Below are positions 8,308 through 17,965 of a DNA stretch of 64,000 bases, one piece after another. The DNA lies in the NCBI GenBank assembly GCA_004362315.1, contig SNWL01000003.1, forward strand, positions 1,612,001 to 1,676,000, in the 5' to 3' direction. This DNA comes from Mycobacterium sp. BK086 (GTDB lineage Bacteria; Actinomycetota; Actinomycetes; Mycobacteriales; Mycobacteriaceae). The notes under the pieces are model-generated. The model was not told where the DNA came from and did no database searches. It was given only the letters and a program-made list of their open reading frames with translations. How positions within the stretch are numbered: the stretch's first letter is position 1; every line of letters begins with the position of its first letter. A program made the position numbers and the translations under genes.

Positions 8308-8614
8308 TGGTGAGACCCCGCAACTGCGCCGCCGAGCCCTGCTCATGAGACTCGAAGACCTGTCCCACCTGGCCGAGCCGCTCAGCGATGGTTGCCAGCG
8401 CTTGCTGGACCTTCAGTGAGCCGTCGTGCCACTGCTTCCACGCGGCGCCGTACGAGCTGCCCGCCGACCCGTCCCACGTTCCCAGCACCTGCTGGGCCTC
8501 CGCGTCCAGATCACGCAGCCCGGCCTGGAGGTGCTGGGCTCCCGCAGTCAATGCCTCGCACGCTGCGCGCATCACGTCGGGGTCGACCCGCAGCACACCG
8601 CCATCGCCAGTCAC
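8300..8614 (-). CDS. esxF: WXG100 (EsxF-like) type VII secretion protein
   Basis: A 104-residue WXG100 protein with WDG in VLGTWDGSAGSSYG near residue 44 and long helices on each side. It is first in the operon and matches EsxF in size (103 aa) and order. The start is taken as GTG at 8614. There is no Shine-Dalgarno sequence, but a TAGCGT -10 hexamer ends 7 bases upstream, so the mRNA may begin at the GTG. The next candidate is GTG 8596. The C-terminal FESHE may replace the usual YxxxE signal. Confidence 0.82.
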   Translation of the reverse strand: MTGDGGVLRVDPDVMRAACEALTAGAQHLQAGLRDLDAEAQQVLGTWDGSAGSSYGAAWKQWHDGSLKVQQALATIAERLGQVGQVFESHEQGSAAQLRGLTNG

Positions 8615-8621
8615 AGAGCAA

Positions 8622-8650
8622 ACGCTAGCGGCTTGGCAGGCCGTCCACAA
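8622..8650 (-). promoter_or_regulatory. Candidate leaderless promoter of the esxF-esxE-cpnT operon
   Basis: On the minus strand, TTGTGG (8650-8645) and TAGCGT (8627-8622) are separated by 17 bases. The -10 box is 7 bases from the GTG at 8614, so transcription would start at the GTG itself. This explains the missing ribosome binding site and would let the toxin operon be transcribed independently of lpqB. Not tested. Confidence 0.42.
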
Positions 8651-8708
8651 TTCACCGGACTGACCAGCACAGACCGCAAGCAGCCCGCGGAGACGCGAGA
8701 ACGTGGGG

Positions 8709-9239
8709 CTACCCGAACAGCGACCGGATGGGATCGCTTCCGTCCCAGTTCACCGCGGCCGAGCGCACGAGCTCGCCCATTCCGATCGTCGCGGGCGTGA
8801 GCTCCATCAGTTCGATGATCGTCGCCCCAATCCCCGCCGGCGGCTCGAAGTAGGCGTAGCGCGCCGTGCCGGGCTCACCGCCCGACCACACCACCGGCCA
8901 GCCCGCGGCCTCACCTGCCGCCAGCGCGGCGTCGTAGTCCTCGGCCCAGTAGGCCAGCTGGTGAAAGCCGTCGCCCCCGGCCGAGGTGAACTCCGAATAG
9001 ATCGACGGTGCGTCGTTGTCCTGATGAATGACCTCGATCTGCATGTCGCCACTGTTGGCCAGCCCGAGCGTCAGCGTGACCGTGCACGGTTCGCCGCGAT
9101 AGATCCCGGTCTGCTCGATACCGCGCAGCACATAGAACGGACCGATCCCCAGTGCCAGCAGGTTCTCCAGCGCCGCGTCGAAATCGTGCACGATGTAACC
9201 GATTTGACGGACGACACCGGGTAATACAGGTCCAGGCAC
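8709..9239 (-). CDS. VOC (glyoxalase/bleomycin-resistance) superfamily protein
   Basis: A 176-residue protein with two vicinal-oxygen-chelate modules. The first begins VRQIGYIVHDFDAAL and holds H19-equivalent and MQIEVIHQ ligand positions; the second contains GFHQLAYWAEDYDAAL and a final TIIELMEL, giving the His/Glu metal set typical of the fold. The GTG at 9239 has AGGAAA six bases upstream and starts 11 bases after lpqB, so the two may be co-transcribed. The longer frame to 9518 lies inside lpqB and is rejected. The substrate is unknown; the 3-demethylubiquinone/methylmalonyl-CoA-epimerase-like subset is most similar. Confidence 0.8.
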   Translation of the reverse strand: MPGPVLPGVVRQIGYIVHDFDAALENLLALGIGPFYVLRGIEQTGIYRGEPCTVTLTLGLANSGDMQIEVIHQDNDAPSIYSEFTSAGGDGFHQLAYWAEDYDAALAAGEAAGWPVVWSGGEPGTARYAYFEPPAGIGATIIELMELTPATIGMGELVRSAAVNWDGSDPIRSLFG

Positions 9240-9250
9240 CAGATTTCCTC

Positions 9251-11017
9251 TCAGCCAGGAAGCACCGGCACCGCGCCGGGCGTCAAGAAAGGTCGTACAT
9301 CCGACCAGGATTGACCGTTGTCGGCACTGGTCCCCGACAGCTGCAGCACCCCGCGGCTGTCCGAGACATAGACCGCGGCCGGATTGGCCGCGACCGCCGA
9401 GACCGGCATCACGATGTTGCCGCTGGGCCCGTCGGAGTTCACGCCGTCGAGATTCACATACGACACCGGATGCGCGGCATCGGTTCGGGTGACCACGATG
9501 TCGTCGCCGGTGCGCCACGACAGCGACACCACCGACGAGCCCAGGCCGAATCCGATCCGCCGCGGATAGGTCAGCGAGAACTCCCCGGCCGGCGTCACCT
9601 CCACACCAGCCAGAACCACCTGGCCGTTGATCACCATCACCGCGCGGGTACCGTCACGGGAGAGCTGCAATTCGGTTATGGCACCGGGGAATCGGGACGT
9701 CACCGCCGCGGAATCCACCGGAATCCGCGCGGGCTGACCGGAGGCCTCTTCCTGGATCACCCGCACCACACTGTTGCCGTCGACCACGACCCACACCGCG
9801 TCGTCCAGCGCCCACGATGGCCGGGTCAACGATCGTGCATCGGTCGCCTTCGCCGCCGACCCACCGTTCGGGCCGATCCACAACGACGACAACATGTCCG
9901 GCGCGCCGGGCCGCAACACGGTCACCGATGCGATGTCCTGGCCGGTGCGCGACAGCGCCGCCGACACCTGAGCCGGCATCTGGCCGAACATTCCCCGCAC
10001 CGGCGTGGCCTGTTGTCCGTCCAGCGACACCATCGATCCATTGATCAGCGCGTGCACACCCGCCGAGGCGCCGTCGACCGCACCCGGGTCGGTTGCCGCG
10101 ACGTCGGTGGTGTTCCAGCCGTCGGCGAAGCGGTCGTCCAGCGCGGCGCCGTCGGCGTTGATCACATACGGGCCCTTGATGTCAGCCCGGGCCAGCGTCC
10201 AAATGATCTGGGCGGCAAGCAATTGCCGGCTGTGCGGATCGGTGGTGGTCAGGTTCTCCAGATCGACCTTCGCACCCCCGTAGCCGCGCCCGATACCGGT
10301 CTTGCCGCCGTCGGCGCGGGTCACCGGGCCGATCAGCTTCAGCGGACCCAGCAGATTGCGCACGGTCCTCGCCATCTCCGGCCGGGGTCCGGCGATCAGC
10401 TTGGTGATCAGTTCGGTGGCCAGCTGATCGCCGTCCGACACCGCGACGTAGCGCGGATCGGGGACGACGGTCTTGCCCGTCGGGTCGACGAAGTACAGGG
10501 TGTTGCGCTTGTAGGTGGCCTGGAACTGCTGCCAGTCCAGGAACACTCCGTTGGGCAGCTTGTTGATCCGCCACCCGTCCGGGGTCTGCACCATTTCGAG
10601 CAACCCGGGATCGGGGAGCTGTCCCTCGGCGGTCTCGAAGACGCCGACATCGGACAGCGAACCGAGCATGTCGGCCTTCATGGTGACCGAAACCCGGTCC
10701 GGAGTTCGGGTTTCGACGAATACGACATTGTCGATCAGCAGCGCACTGCCCTGATCGTCCCAGGCGCTGGACGCCGCCGGCGTGAGGAACTGACGGGCGG
10801 CCAGGTGCCGGTTGGCCGGGTCGGCGGTGGCCTTGAGGAATTCCCGCAGCAGCTGGTCGGGATCCATCCCGGGAGTCGGCTTGGGCAGGCTCTTGGGCTG
10901 GGGCCGCTCGACGGTCCCGATCGCTTGTGGCGCCGAGGAATTCGGCACTCCGGCGCATCCGCCCGTCAACATCGCGACCAGTCCGGCCATCAACAGGGCC
11001 AGCAGCCGGCGTGTCAC
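9251..11017 (-). CDS. lpqB: Lipoprotein LpqB, partner of MtrAB
   Basis: A 588-residue lipoprotein. The signal peptide ends in a loose lipobox LTGGC with C21 as the lipidation site. A GerMN-type domain follows (about 180-300), then a C-terminal beta-propeller-like region rich in SxDGTRA and VxVD repeats. LpqB modulates the sensor kinase MtrB at the outer face of the membrane. The GTG start overlaps the mtrB stop (GTGA), giving the standard mtrA-mtrB-lpqB operon. In this genome a VOC gene and the toxin island come next, instead of comF closely downstream. Confidence 0.96.
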   Translation of the reverse strand: MTRRLLALLMAGLVAMLTGGCAGVPNSSAPQAIGTVERPQPKSLPKPTPGMDPDQLLREFLKATADPANRHLAARQFLTPAASSAWDDQGSALLIDNVVFVETRTPDRVSVTMKADMLGSLSDVGVFETAEGQLPDPGLLEMVQTPDGWRINKLPNGVFLDWQQFQATYKRNTLYFVDPTGKTVVPDPRYVAVSDGDQLATELITKLIAGPRPEMARTVRNLLGPLKLIGPVTRADGGKTGIGRGYGGAKVDLENLTTTDPHSRQLLAAQIIWTLARADIKGPYVINADGAALDDRFADGWNTTDVAATDPGAVDGASAGVHALINGSMVSLDGQQATPVRGMFGQMPAQVSAALSRTGQDIASVTVLRPGAPDMLSSLWIGPNGGSAAKATDARSLTRPSWALDDAVWVVVDGNSVVRVIQEEASGQPARIPVDSAAVTSRFPGAITELQLSRDGTRAVMVINGQVVLAGVEVTPAGEFSLTYPRRIGFGLGSSVVSLSWRTGDDIVVTRTDAAHPVSYVNLDGVNSDGPSGNIVMPVSAVAANPAAVYVSDSRGVLQLSGTSADNGQSWSDVRPFLTPGAVPVLPG

Positions 11018-12684
11018 ACGCTCTCTCCCGCCGGCTCCCGCTGCCGAACCTGACGTTGGTCCTTGCGGCTGTCATTACGTTCTGCCGCAACCGGTTTCAA
11101 CGGCAACGGGCTGGTGGTGACCTTGTGGCCGCGCACCAGCGGCAGCGTCAGCCGGAAGCATGCACCCTTGCCGGGTTCGCCCCACGCTTCCAGCCGGCCC
11201 TGGTGCAGGCGGGCGTCCTCGATGCTGATCGCCAGGCCGAGGCCGGTCCCGCCGGAGCGGCGCACCCGCGACGGGTCCGAGCGCCAGAACCGGCTGAACA
11301 CCAATTTCTCCTCGCCCGGCCGCAAGCCGACACCGTAGTCGCGGACCGTCACCGCGACGGTGTCCTCGTCGGCGGCCATCCGGATCCGCACCGGCTTGTG
11401 TTCGGCGTGGTCGATGGCATTGGCGATCAGATTGCGCAAAATGCGCTCCACGCGGCGGGCGTCGACCTCGGCGATGACCTCGTGATCGGGCAGGTTGACC
11501 ACCAGCTCGATACCGGCTTCATCGGCCAGGTGCCCGACATTGCCCAGCGCGCTGTTGACCGTCGAGCGCAGATCGACTGCCTCGACGGACAATTCGGCGA
11601 CACCGGCGTCGTGGCGGGAAATCTCGAGCAGGTCGTTGAGCAGCGTCTCGAACCGGTCGAGCTCGTTGACCATCAGTTCGGTGGAGCGGCGCAGCGCGGG
11701 GTCCAGCTCCTCGGAATGGTCGTGGATCAGGTCGGCCGCCATCCGCACCGTGGTCAGCGGGGTGCGCAGCTCGTGGCTGACGTCGGAGGTGAACCGGCGC
11801 TGCAGATTGCCGAATTCCTCGAGGTTGGTGATCTGGCGCTGCAGGCTCTCGGCCATGTCGTTGAACGACACCGCGAGCCGCGCCATATCGTCCTCACCGC
11901 GCACCGGCATCCGTTCGGACAGATGCCCTTCGGCGAAGCGCTCGGCGATCCGCGAAGCAGAGCGCACCGGCAGAACGACCTGCCGCGAGACCAGCAGCGC
12001 GATCCCGGCCAGTAGCACCAGCAAGACCAGCCCGCCGGTGGCCATCGTGCCGCGCACCAGCGTGATCGTGTTCTCCTCGCTGTTCAGCGGGAAGATCAGG
12101 TAGAGCTCGAGATTCGGCACGTGCGACAGCGTGGGCGTACCGATCAGCAATGCCGGACCGGTGAAACTCTCGGTGTGCACCGTGGAGTATTGGTAGCTGA
12201 CCTGGCCGGCTTTGACGAAGTCGCGCAACGACTTCGGGATCTGGTCCACCGGACCGGCGGCGGTAGCTGCCCGAGGACCGTCACCGGGGACCACCAGCAC
12301 CGCGTCAAAAGTGCCGGCCAGCGCGGCACCCGATGACTGACCGGTCTTGGAGATCAAGGTATTGCGGGCCAACTGCAGGCTGCTGTCCAGCGAGCGCGCC
12401 TCTTCACCGCTGACCGTGCCGCTCACGGTGTTACGAGCCCGGTCCAGCTCCTCGGTCGCCGCATGAACCTTCACGTCGAGCACCCGATTGGTGATCTGGC
12501 TCGTGAGAACGAAACCGAGCACCACGATGACCGACGCCGACAATCCCAGCGTCAGCACAACGACTCGCAATTGCAGCGAACGGCGCCAGATCAATCCGAC
12601 CGCTCGACTCAGCGCGCTGAGACCCCGCACGACGGGACCCGATCGTCCCCACGGGCCGCGCTGCTTGGAACCGACTCGGATCAT
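11014..12684 (-). CDS. mtrB: Sensor histidine kinase MtrB
   Basis: A 556-residue two-component sensor. It has an N-terminal membrane helix (about 38-62), an extracytoplasmic loop and a second helix (about 210-232) leading into a HAMP domain ([13 protein letters not shown]...). The phospho-acceptor H-box is [13 protein letters not shown] near residue 305, followed by an N-box [12 protein letters not shown] and G-boxes DYGVGL and GGTGLGLAI. It phosphorylates MtrA and coordinates cell-wall metabolism with division. The ATG at 12684 follows mtrA by 7 bases. Confidence 0.97.
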   Translation of the reverse strand: MIRVGSKQRGPWGRSGPVVRGLSALSRAVGLIWRRSLQLRVVVLTLGLSASVIVVLGFVLTSQITNRVLDVKVHAATEELDRARNTVSGTVSGEEARSLDSSLQLARNTLISKTGQSSGAALAGTFDAVLVVPGDGPRAATAAGPVDQIPKSLRDFVKAGQVSYQYSTVHTESFTGPALLIGTPTLSHVPNLELYLIFPLNSEENTITLVRGTMATGGLVLLVLLAGIALLVSRQVVLPVRSASRIAERFAEGHLSERMPVRGEDDMARLAVSFNDMAESLQRQITNLEEFGNLQRRFTSDVSHELRTPLTTVRMAADLIHDHSEELDPALRRSTELMVNELDRFETLLNDLLEISRHDAGVAELSVEAVDLRSTVNSALGNVGHLADEAGIELVVNLPDHEVIAEVDARRVERILRNLIANAIDHAEHKPVRIRMAADEDTVAVTVRDYGVGLRPGEEKLVFSRFWRSDPSRVRRSGGTGLGLAISIEDARLHQGRLEAWGEPGKGACFRLTLPLVRGHKVTTSPLPLKPVAAERNDSRKDQRQVRQREPAGESV

Positions 12685-12691
12685 CGCAAGA

Positions 12692-13378
12692 TCACGGAGG
12701 TCCGGCCTTGTATCCCACTCCTCGAACGGTCAGCACCACTTGCGGGTTCTCCGGGTCCTTCTCGACCTTCGCCCGCAACCGCTGGACATGCACGTTCACC
12801 AAACGGGTGTCCGCGGGGTGACGGTATCCCCACACCTGTTCGAGCAGCACATCTCGAGTAAACACCTGGCGCGGTTTGCGTGCCAGCGCCACCAGGAGGT
12901 CGAACTCCAGCGGCGTCAGCGAAATCTGCTCACCCTCGCGGGTGACCTTGTGCGCGGGCACGTCGATGTCGATATCGGCGATCGACAGCATCTCGGCCGG
13001 CTCGTCCTCGTTGCGCCGCAGCCTCGCGCGGACGCGCGCCACCAGCTCCTTGGGCTTGAACGGTTTCATGACGTAGTCGTCGGCGCCGGACTCCAGGCCC
13101 AGCACGACGTCCACCGTGTCGGTCTTGGCGGTCAACATGACGATCGGTACGCCGGAGTCCGCCCGCAGCACCCGGCACACATCGATGCCGTTCATGCCGG
13201 GCAGCATGAGGTCCAGCAACACCAGATCGGGACGCAGCTCACGCACGGCCGTCAGCGCCTGAGAGCCGTCGCCGATGACCGCGGTGTCGAAACCCTCGCC
13301 ACGCAAAACGATGGTGAGCATCTCGGCCAGCGATGGGTCGTCGTCGACTACGAGAATCCTTTGCCTCATGGTGTCCAT
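12692..13378 (-). CDS. mtrA: Response regulator MtrA
   Basis: A 228-residue OmpR/PhoB-type regulator. The receiver has the acidic triad D12-D13-D14, the phosphorylation site D56 in LLDLMLPG, and the conserved K in MKPF. The C-terminal winged helix includes [34 protein letters not shown] and the [13 protein letters not shown] recognition helix. MtrA is essential in M. tuberculosis and controls dnaA, ripA and envelope genes. The ATG at 13378 (MDTMRQRIL) matches the known start; a longer frame adds seven residues. Confidence 0.98.
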   Translation of the reverse strand: MDTMRQRILVVDDDPSLAEMLTIVLRGEGFDTAVIGDGSQALTAVRELRPDLVLLDLMLPGMNGIDVCRVLRADSGVPIVMLTAKTDTVDVVLGLESGADDYVMKPFKPKELVARVRARLRRNEDEPAEMLSIADIDIDVPAHKVTREGEQISLTPLEFDLLVALARKPRQVFTRDVLLEQVWGYRHPADTRLVNVHVQRLRAKVEKDPENPQVVLTVRGVGYKAGPP

Positions 13379-13450
13379 GGTGTCACCGAATTGCGACAAA
13401 CCCCGGCTACCACACGGGCGAGTTGCGACATTTCCGCTGCGTGGGGGTCC

Positions 13451-14080
13451 CTAGGACGTGAGCGACGCGGCCAAACCGGCCGGATCCACGTCCGGAGCGA
13501 CGACGGACCACGGGCCGCCCCAGTTAGCAGCACCCAGTTCGGCATACACCGCACCGGTTCGCCGCTGCAGCCCGTCGTCGCGCTCGTAGGCGTCGCGGGC
13601 CCGATCGGCCTCCTGCTCGGCCCGCTGCTTGGCGCGCTGTGCGGCCAACTCCACCGACGCGTCGAGCAGGATCTGCCGATCGGGTTTGGGCAGGCCGAAC
13701 CGGCCGTATTCGAGCTCGCCCACCCACGACACCACCTCGCCTGCGGCGTCCTGATGCAGGCGAGCGGCGCTGTAGGCGGCATTGGACGCGACGTAGCGGT
13801 CCAGGATCACGACGTCGTGCTCGCGGCTCAAATCCGCGATCTGGTCGATTGCCCCGGCCCGGTCGAGGGCGAACAACGTCGCCATCGCGTAGACCGAGTC
13901 AGCCAGGTCGCCGTGCTGTCCGTGCAGCGCCTCGCTGGCGAGGTCGGCATGGATCGACTGGCCGTAGCGGGGGAAGGCCAGTGTGGTGACCGACCTTCCG
14001 CCCGCTTCGAACGCGCGCTGCAGACCCTGGGTCAGAGTGCGCTTGCCTGCGCCGTCCAATCCCTCGATGACGATGAGCAC
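13451..14080 (-). CDS. tmk: Thymidylate kinase
   Basis: A 209-residue dTMP kinase converting dTMP to dTDP. The P-loop is G7-LDGAG-K13, followed by RT as in M. tuberculosis TMPK. The DRY motif (ILDRYVASNAAYSAAR) binds the nucleotide, and a basic/acidic lid region lies around residues 140-165. It sits 16 bases after sahH and 72 bases before mtrA, the standard order. The ATG at 14080 begins MLIVIEG, as expected. Confidence 0.95.
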   Translation of the reverse strand: MLIVIEGLDGAGKRTLTQGLQRAFEAGGRSVTTLAFPRYGQSIHADLASEALHGQHGDLADSVYAMATLFALDRAGAIDQIADLSREHDVVILDRYVASNAAYSAARLHQDAAGEVVSWVGELEYGRFGLPKPDRQILLDASVELAAQRAKQRAEQEADRARDAYERDDGLQRRTGAVYAELGAANWGGPWSVVAPDVDPAGLAASLTS

Positions 14081-14096
14081 GGCGGGAGCCTAACGC

Positions 14097-15557
<1,461 letters not shown>

Positions 15558-15664
15558 GTTTAGAGCCCCTTTTCGTTCGTCATTGCCTTCTCTACGCGCA
15601 GACGCGCGTTGGCGACACCCTCAGCCTGCGGGCTCGCGGGACAGGCGCTCAGGCGCTCTGACAG
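15558..15664 (-). promoter_or_regulatory. Structured leader of sahH
   Basis: The 107 bases between alkX and sahH are GC-rich and can form at least two hairpins on the minus strand: ACGCGC/GCGCGT (15609-15594, four-base loop) and a GCCTG/CAGGC stem further upstream. The AAAGGGG ribosome site lies beyond them. A SAH-sensing element is possible in this position, but I could not match the known consensus. Confidence 0.3.
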
Positions 15665-16297
15665 CTAAGGAATATCGATAACACCGTAGCGTTCGGCGAA
15701 CGGCGTCATCAATCGGGCCAGGTCTAGGGCCACATCGTGGTCGGCTTCCGGCGGCATCGAGACATAACTCAGGGCCAGTCGCACGATCGCTCGTGACAGC
15801 ACACCTGCATCTTCCTCGCTGGCGCTGACCCAGCTGCTTATGAACGCGTCGGTGAGCCGAGCCGACGCCCGGGTGATGATCGGCGCACTGTCAGTGGTGA
15901 TCATCTGCAGCAGGTCGGGTTTGGCGACCCCGGTCAGCAAGGAGATCACCAGCGGGTCGGCGGCCGACTCGGTGAAGAACACCCGAAAGCCCTCGGTGAA
16001 GGCGGCGTGGACGTCGCCGACGTTGGAGGCGATCGCAGTGCCGATGGCATCCACCAGGCGATCGGCCAGCCGCAGCGCATAGCCCTGCGCGAGTCCCTGC
16101 CTGGACCCGAACTCGTTGTAGATGGTCTGGCGGCTGATCCCGGCGGTGCGCGCGACGTCGGTCAGGGTGATCGCCGACCAGTCCTTGGTCAGCAGCTCTT
16201 CCCGCATCGCGTCGAGGACCGTCTCCCGGAGCAGCGCGCGAGAGGCCTCGGGATAGGGAACCCGGGGCCTCTTCACAAGCGGCAGAGTACTTGTCAC
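15665..16297 (-). CDS. alkX: TetR-family regulator of the alkane hydroxylase operon
   Basis: A 210-residue TetR protein. The N-terminal helix-turn-helix is [27 protein letters not shown] (about residues 40-66); the C-terminal half is the variable ligand domain. It is the last gene of alkB-rubA-rubB-alkX, its GTG overlapping the rubB stop (GTGA), the arrangement of Rv3249c (AlkX). It probably represses the operon and is relieved by alkane-derived fatty acids. Palindromes overlapping the alkB promoter are candidate binding sites. The long frame to 16444 is rejected because it runs through rubB. Confidence 0.9.
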   Translation of the reverse strand: MTSTLPLVKRPRVPYPEASRALLRETVLDAMREELLTKDWSAITLTDVARTAGISRQTIYNEFGSRQGLAQGYALRLADRLVDAIGTAIASNVGDVHAAFTEGFRVFFTESAADPLVISLLTGVAKPDLLQMITTDSAPIITRASARLTDAFISSWVSASEEDAGVLSRAIVRLALSYVSMPPEADHDVALDLARLMTPFAERYGVIDIP

Positions 16298-16476
16298 GGC
16301 CTCGCGACTTCCACCATCTCGAAGTCCGACTTCGCCGCGCCGCAATCGGGGCAGCTCCAGTCTTCCGGGATGTCGTCCCACCGAGTCCCCGGCGCGATGC
16401 CGTCCTCCGGCCAGCCCTTGGCCTCGTCGTACTCGAACCCGCACTGCACGCAGACGAACAGCTTGTAGTCACTCAC
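16294..16476 (-). CDS. rubB: Rubredoxin RubB
   Basis: A 60-residue rubredoxin with [10 protein letters not shown] and CPDCG knuckles binding one iron through four cysteines. It is the AlkG2-type electron carrier that passes electrons from a rubredoxin reductase to AlkB. The GTG at 16476 (VSDYKLFVC) overlaps the rubA stop (GTGA), and its own end overlaps alkX. Confidence 0.93.
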   Translation of the reverse strand: MSDYKLFVCVQCGFEYDEAKGWPEDGIAPGTRWDDIPEDWSCPDCGAAKSDFEMVEVARP

Positions 16477-16646
16477 GTCACGGCTCCTATCAATTCGAAG
16501 TCGATCTTCTCTCGCACCCCGCAGTCGGGGCAGGTCCAGTCGTCGGGCACCGCGGCCCACTCGGTGCCAGCCGGAAATCCTTCCCGCGCAGCACCTTTCG
16601 ACTCGTCATACACGTAGTCACAGATCGGGCATTTGTAGGCGCTCAT
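16473..16646 (-). CDS. rubA: Rubredoxin RubA
   Basis: A 57-residue rubredoxin: [15 protein letters not shown] at the start, then [13 protein letters not shown]. The CPIC and CPDC knuckles hold the iron. The ATG overlaps the alkB stop (ATGA), so alkB, rubA, rubB and alkX are all translationally coupled. This copy differs from RubB in the residues around the knuckles, and paired AlkG1/AlkG2-type rubredoxins behind alkB are usual in actinobacteria. AlkG1-type proteins often cannot replace AlkG2 in alkane oxidation. Confidence 0.92.
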   Translation of the reverse strand: MSAYKCPICDYVYDESKGAAREGFPAGTEWAAVPDDWTCPDCGVREKIDFELIGAVT

Positions 16647-17881
16647 GCGGCTGCTCCGTAACGGGCCAGGATCTTCTCCCGGCGGCGCGGATCGATGTTG
16701 ACCTTCGTGATGTCACCGTCGTAGTGCTCGAGCACGCGGTGGTCCATCATTCGACGCCACAGCCACGGGACGTAGGTCACGCCGATCAATGTCGCGTAGC
16801 CACTGGGCAATTCGGGAGCTTCGTCCATGCTGCGCAGCGTCTGGTAGCGACGGGTCGGGTTGGCGTGGTGATCGCTGTGCCGCTGCAGGTGGTACAGGAA
16901 CAGGTTGGTCACCAGGTGATCGGAGTTCCAGCTGTGATGCGGCGCGCAGCGCTCGTAGCGACCGCTGGCTGTCTTCTGGCGCAACAGCCCGTAGTGCTCG
17001 AGGTAGTTCACCGCCTCCAGCATCGAAAACCCAAAGACCGCTTGGATGATCAGGAACGGAATCACCGCCGGGCCGAACACACCGATCAGCACACCGAACA
17101 GCACCACCGACATCAGCCACGCGTTGAGAACGTCGTTGCCCAGCCAGGTCCGCGGGTCCCACGGGCTCCTGCCGAGCCGACGAATGCGTGCCGCCTCCAG
17201 TGTGAGCGCCGAACGCGCACTGCCGAACACACTGCGCGGCAAGAACTCCCAGAAGGTCTCACCGAAGCGGGCCGACGCCGGATCCTCGGGGGTGGCGACG
17301 CGGACGTGGTGGCCACGGTTGTGCTCGATGTAGAAGTGGCCGTAAAAGGTCTGGGCCAGTGTGATCTTCGACAGCCAGCGCTCGAGTGAGTCCTTCTTGT
17401 GGCCCAGCTCGTGGGCGGTGTTGATACCCGTGCCGCCGAGCACGCCCACCGACAGCGCCAGGCCGATCTTGGCGAACCAGCTCAGGCTGCCCTCGTAGCC
17501 CAACCAGCTGAGGTTCGACGCGGTGAACATGTAGGCGCCGAAGATGAGGCTGGCGAACTGGAACGGGATGAATGCATACGTGCAGTACCGGTAGTACTTG
17601 TCGTTCTCCAGGTACTCCATCAACTCCTCGGGCGGGTTCTGGCCGTCCCGGCCGAACTTGAGGTCCAGCGCCGGCAGCAAGACGTAGATCAGGGCCGGCC
17701 CGACCCAGAAGAACACCTGGGACACCGCGGTCCAGCCGAGTTGGTTGAGCGCCCACACGACCGGCAGCACCACGAACACCGCCGTCGGTGCGATCAGGCC
17801 CATCAGCCACAGGTAGCGCTTCTTGTCACGCCAGTGGGCCGACGACGCAGATGCGGCGGGGGCGTCCAGTTGAGACGTCAC
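16643..17881 (-). CDS. alkB: Alkane 1-monooxygenase AlkB
   Basis: A 412-residue integral-membrane non-haem di-iron enzyme hydroxylating medium-chain n-alkanes at the terminal carbon. The histidine boxes are intact: H157-E-L-G-H161, E186-HNRG-H191-H192 and R334-H-SD-H338-H339, with the NYLEHYGL signature at 292-299. Six membrane segments can be seen between residues 25 and 285. The start is GTG 17881 with GGGAGGT seven bases upstream. The first gene of the alkB-rubA-rubB-alkX operon. Confidence 0.97.
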   Translation of the reverse strand: MTSQLDAPAASASSAHWRDKKRYLWLMGLIAPTAVFVVLPVVWALNQLGWTAVSQVFFWVGPALIYVLLPALDLKFGRDGQNPPEELMEYLENDKYYRYCTYAFIPFQFASLIFGAYMFTASNLSWLGYEGSLSWFAKIGLALSVGVLGGTGINTAHELGHKKDSLERWLSKITLAQTFYGHFYIEHNRGHHVRVATPEDPASARFGETFWEFLPRSVFGSARSALTLEAARIRRLGRSPWDPRTWLGNDVLNAWLMSVVLFGVLIGVFGPAVIPFLIIQAVFGFSMLEAVNYLEHYGLLRQKTASGRYERCAPHHSWNSDHLVTNLFLYHLQRHSDHHANPTRRYQTLRSMDEAPELPSGYATLIGVTYVPWLWRRMMDHRVLEHYDGDITKVNIDPRRREKILARYGAAA

Positions 17882-17913
17882 GACAGTTACCTCCCAAGTC
17901 CGTTGATGAGTTG

Positions 17914-17942
17914 ACTATAGAGGCAATTTTGTCTGGCGTCTA
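17914..17942 (-). promoter_or_regulatory. Candidate alkB promoter
   Basis: On the minus strand, TAGACG (17942-17937) and TATAGT (17919-17914) lie 17 bases apart, 4/6 and 5/6 matches to the housekeeping consensus. Transcription would start about 25 bases before the GTG. The promoter is overlapped by the palindrome at 17928-17948. Confidence 0.45.
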
Positions 17943-17948
17943 GACAAA
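17928..17948. promoter_or_regulatory. Candidate AlkX operator (inverted repeat)
   Basis: TTTGTCT-(7 bases)-AGACAAA is a perfect 7-base-arm inverted repeat covering the -35 box and spacer of the candidate alkB promoter, a position where a TetR protein would block RNA polymerase. Two further palindromes abut it: CAAATC/GATTTG (17945-17961) and TGATTT/AAATCA (17955-17968, at the permease stop). Confidence 0.45.
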
Positions 17949-17965
17949 TCGCATTGATTTGTAAA

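Noticed and set aside
9152-11053. 633-codon plus-strand open frame opposite lpqB
   Set aside because: Arg/His-rich translation with no domain; a mirror of lpqB codon bias in high-GC DNA. LpqB is clearly the real gene.
15558-15664. SAH riboswitch call for the sahH leader
   Set aside because: Stems are visible, but the conserved aptamer core could not be matched by eye, so only a structured leader is reported.
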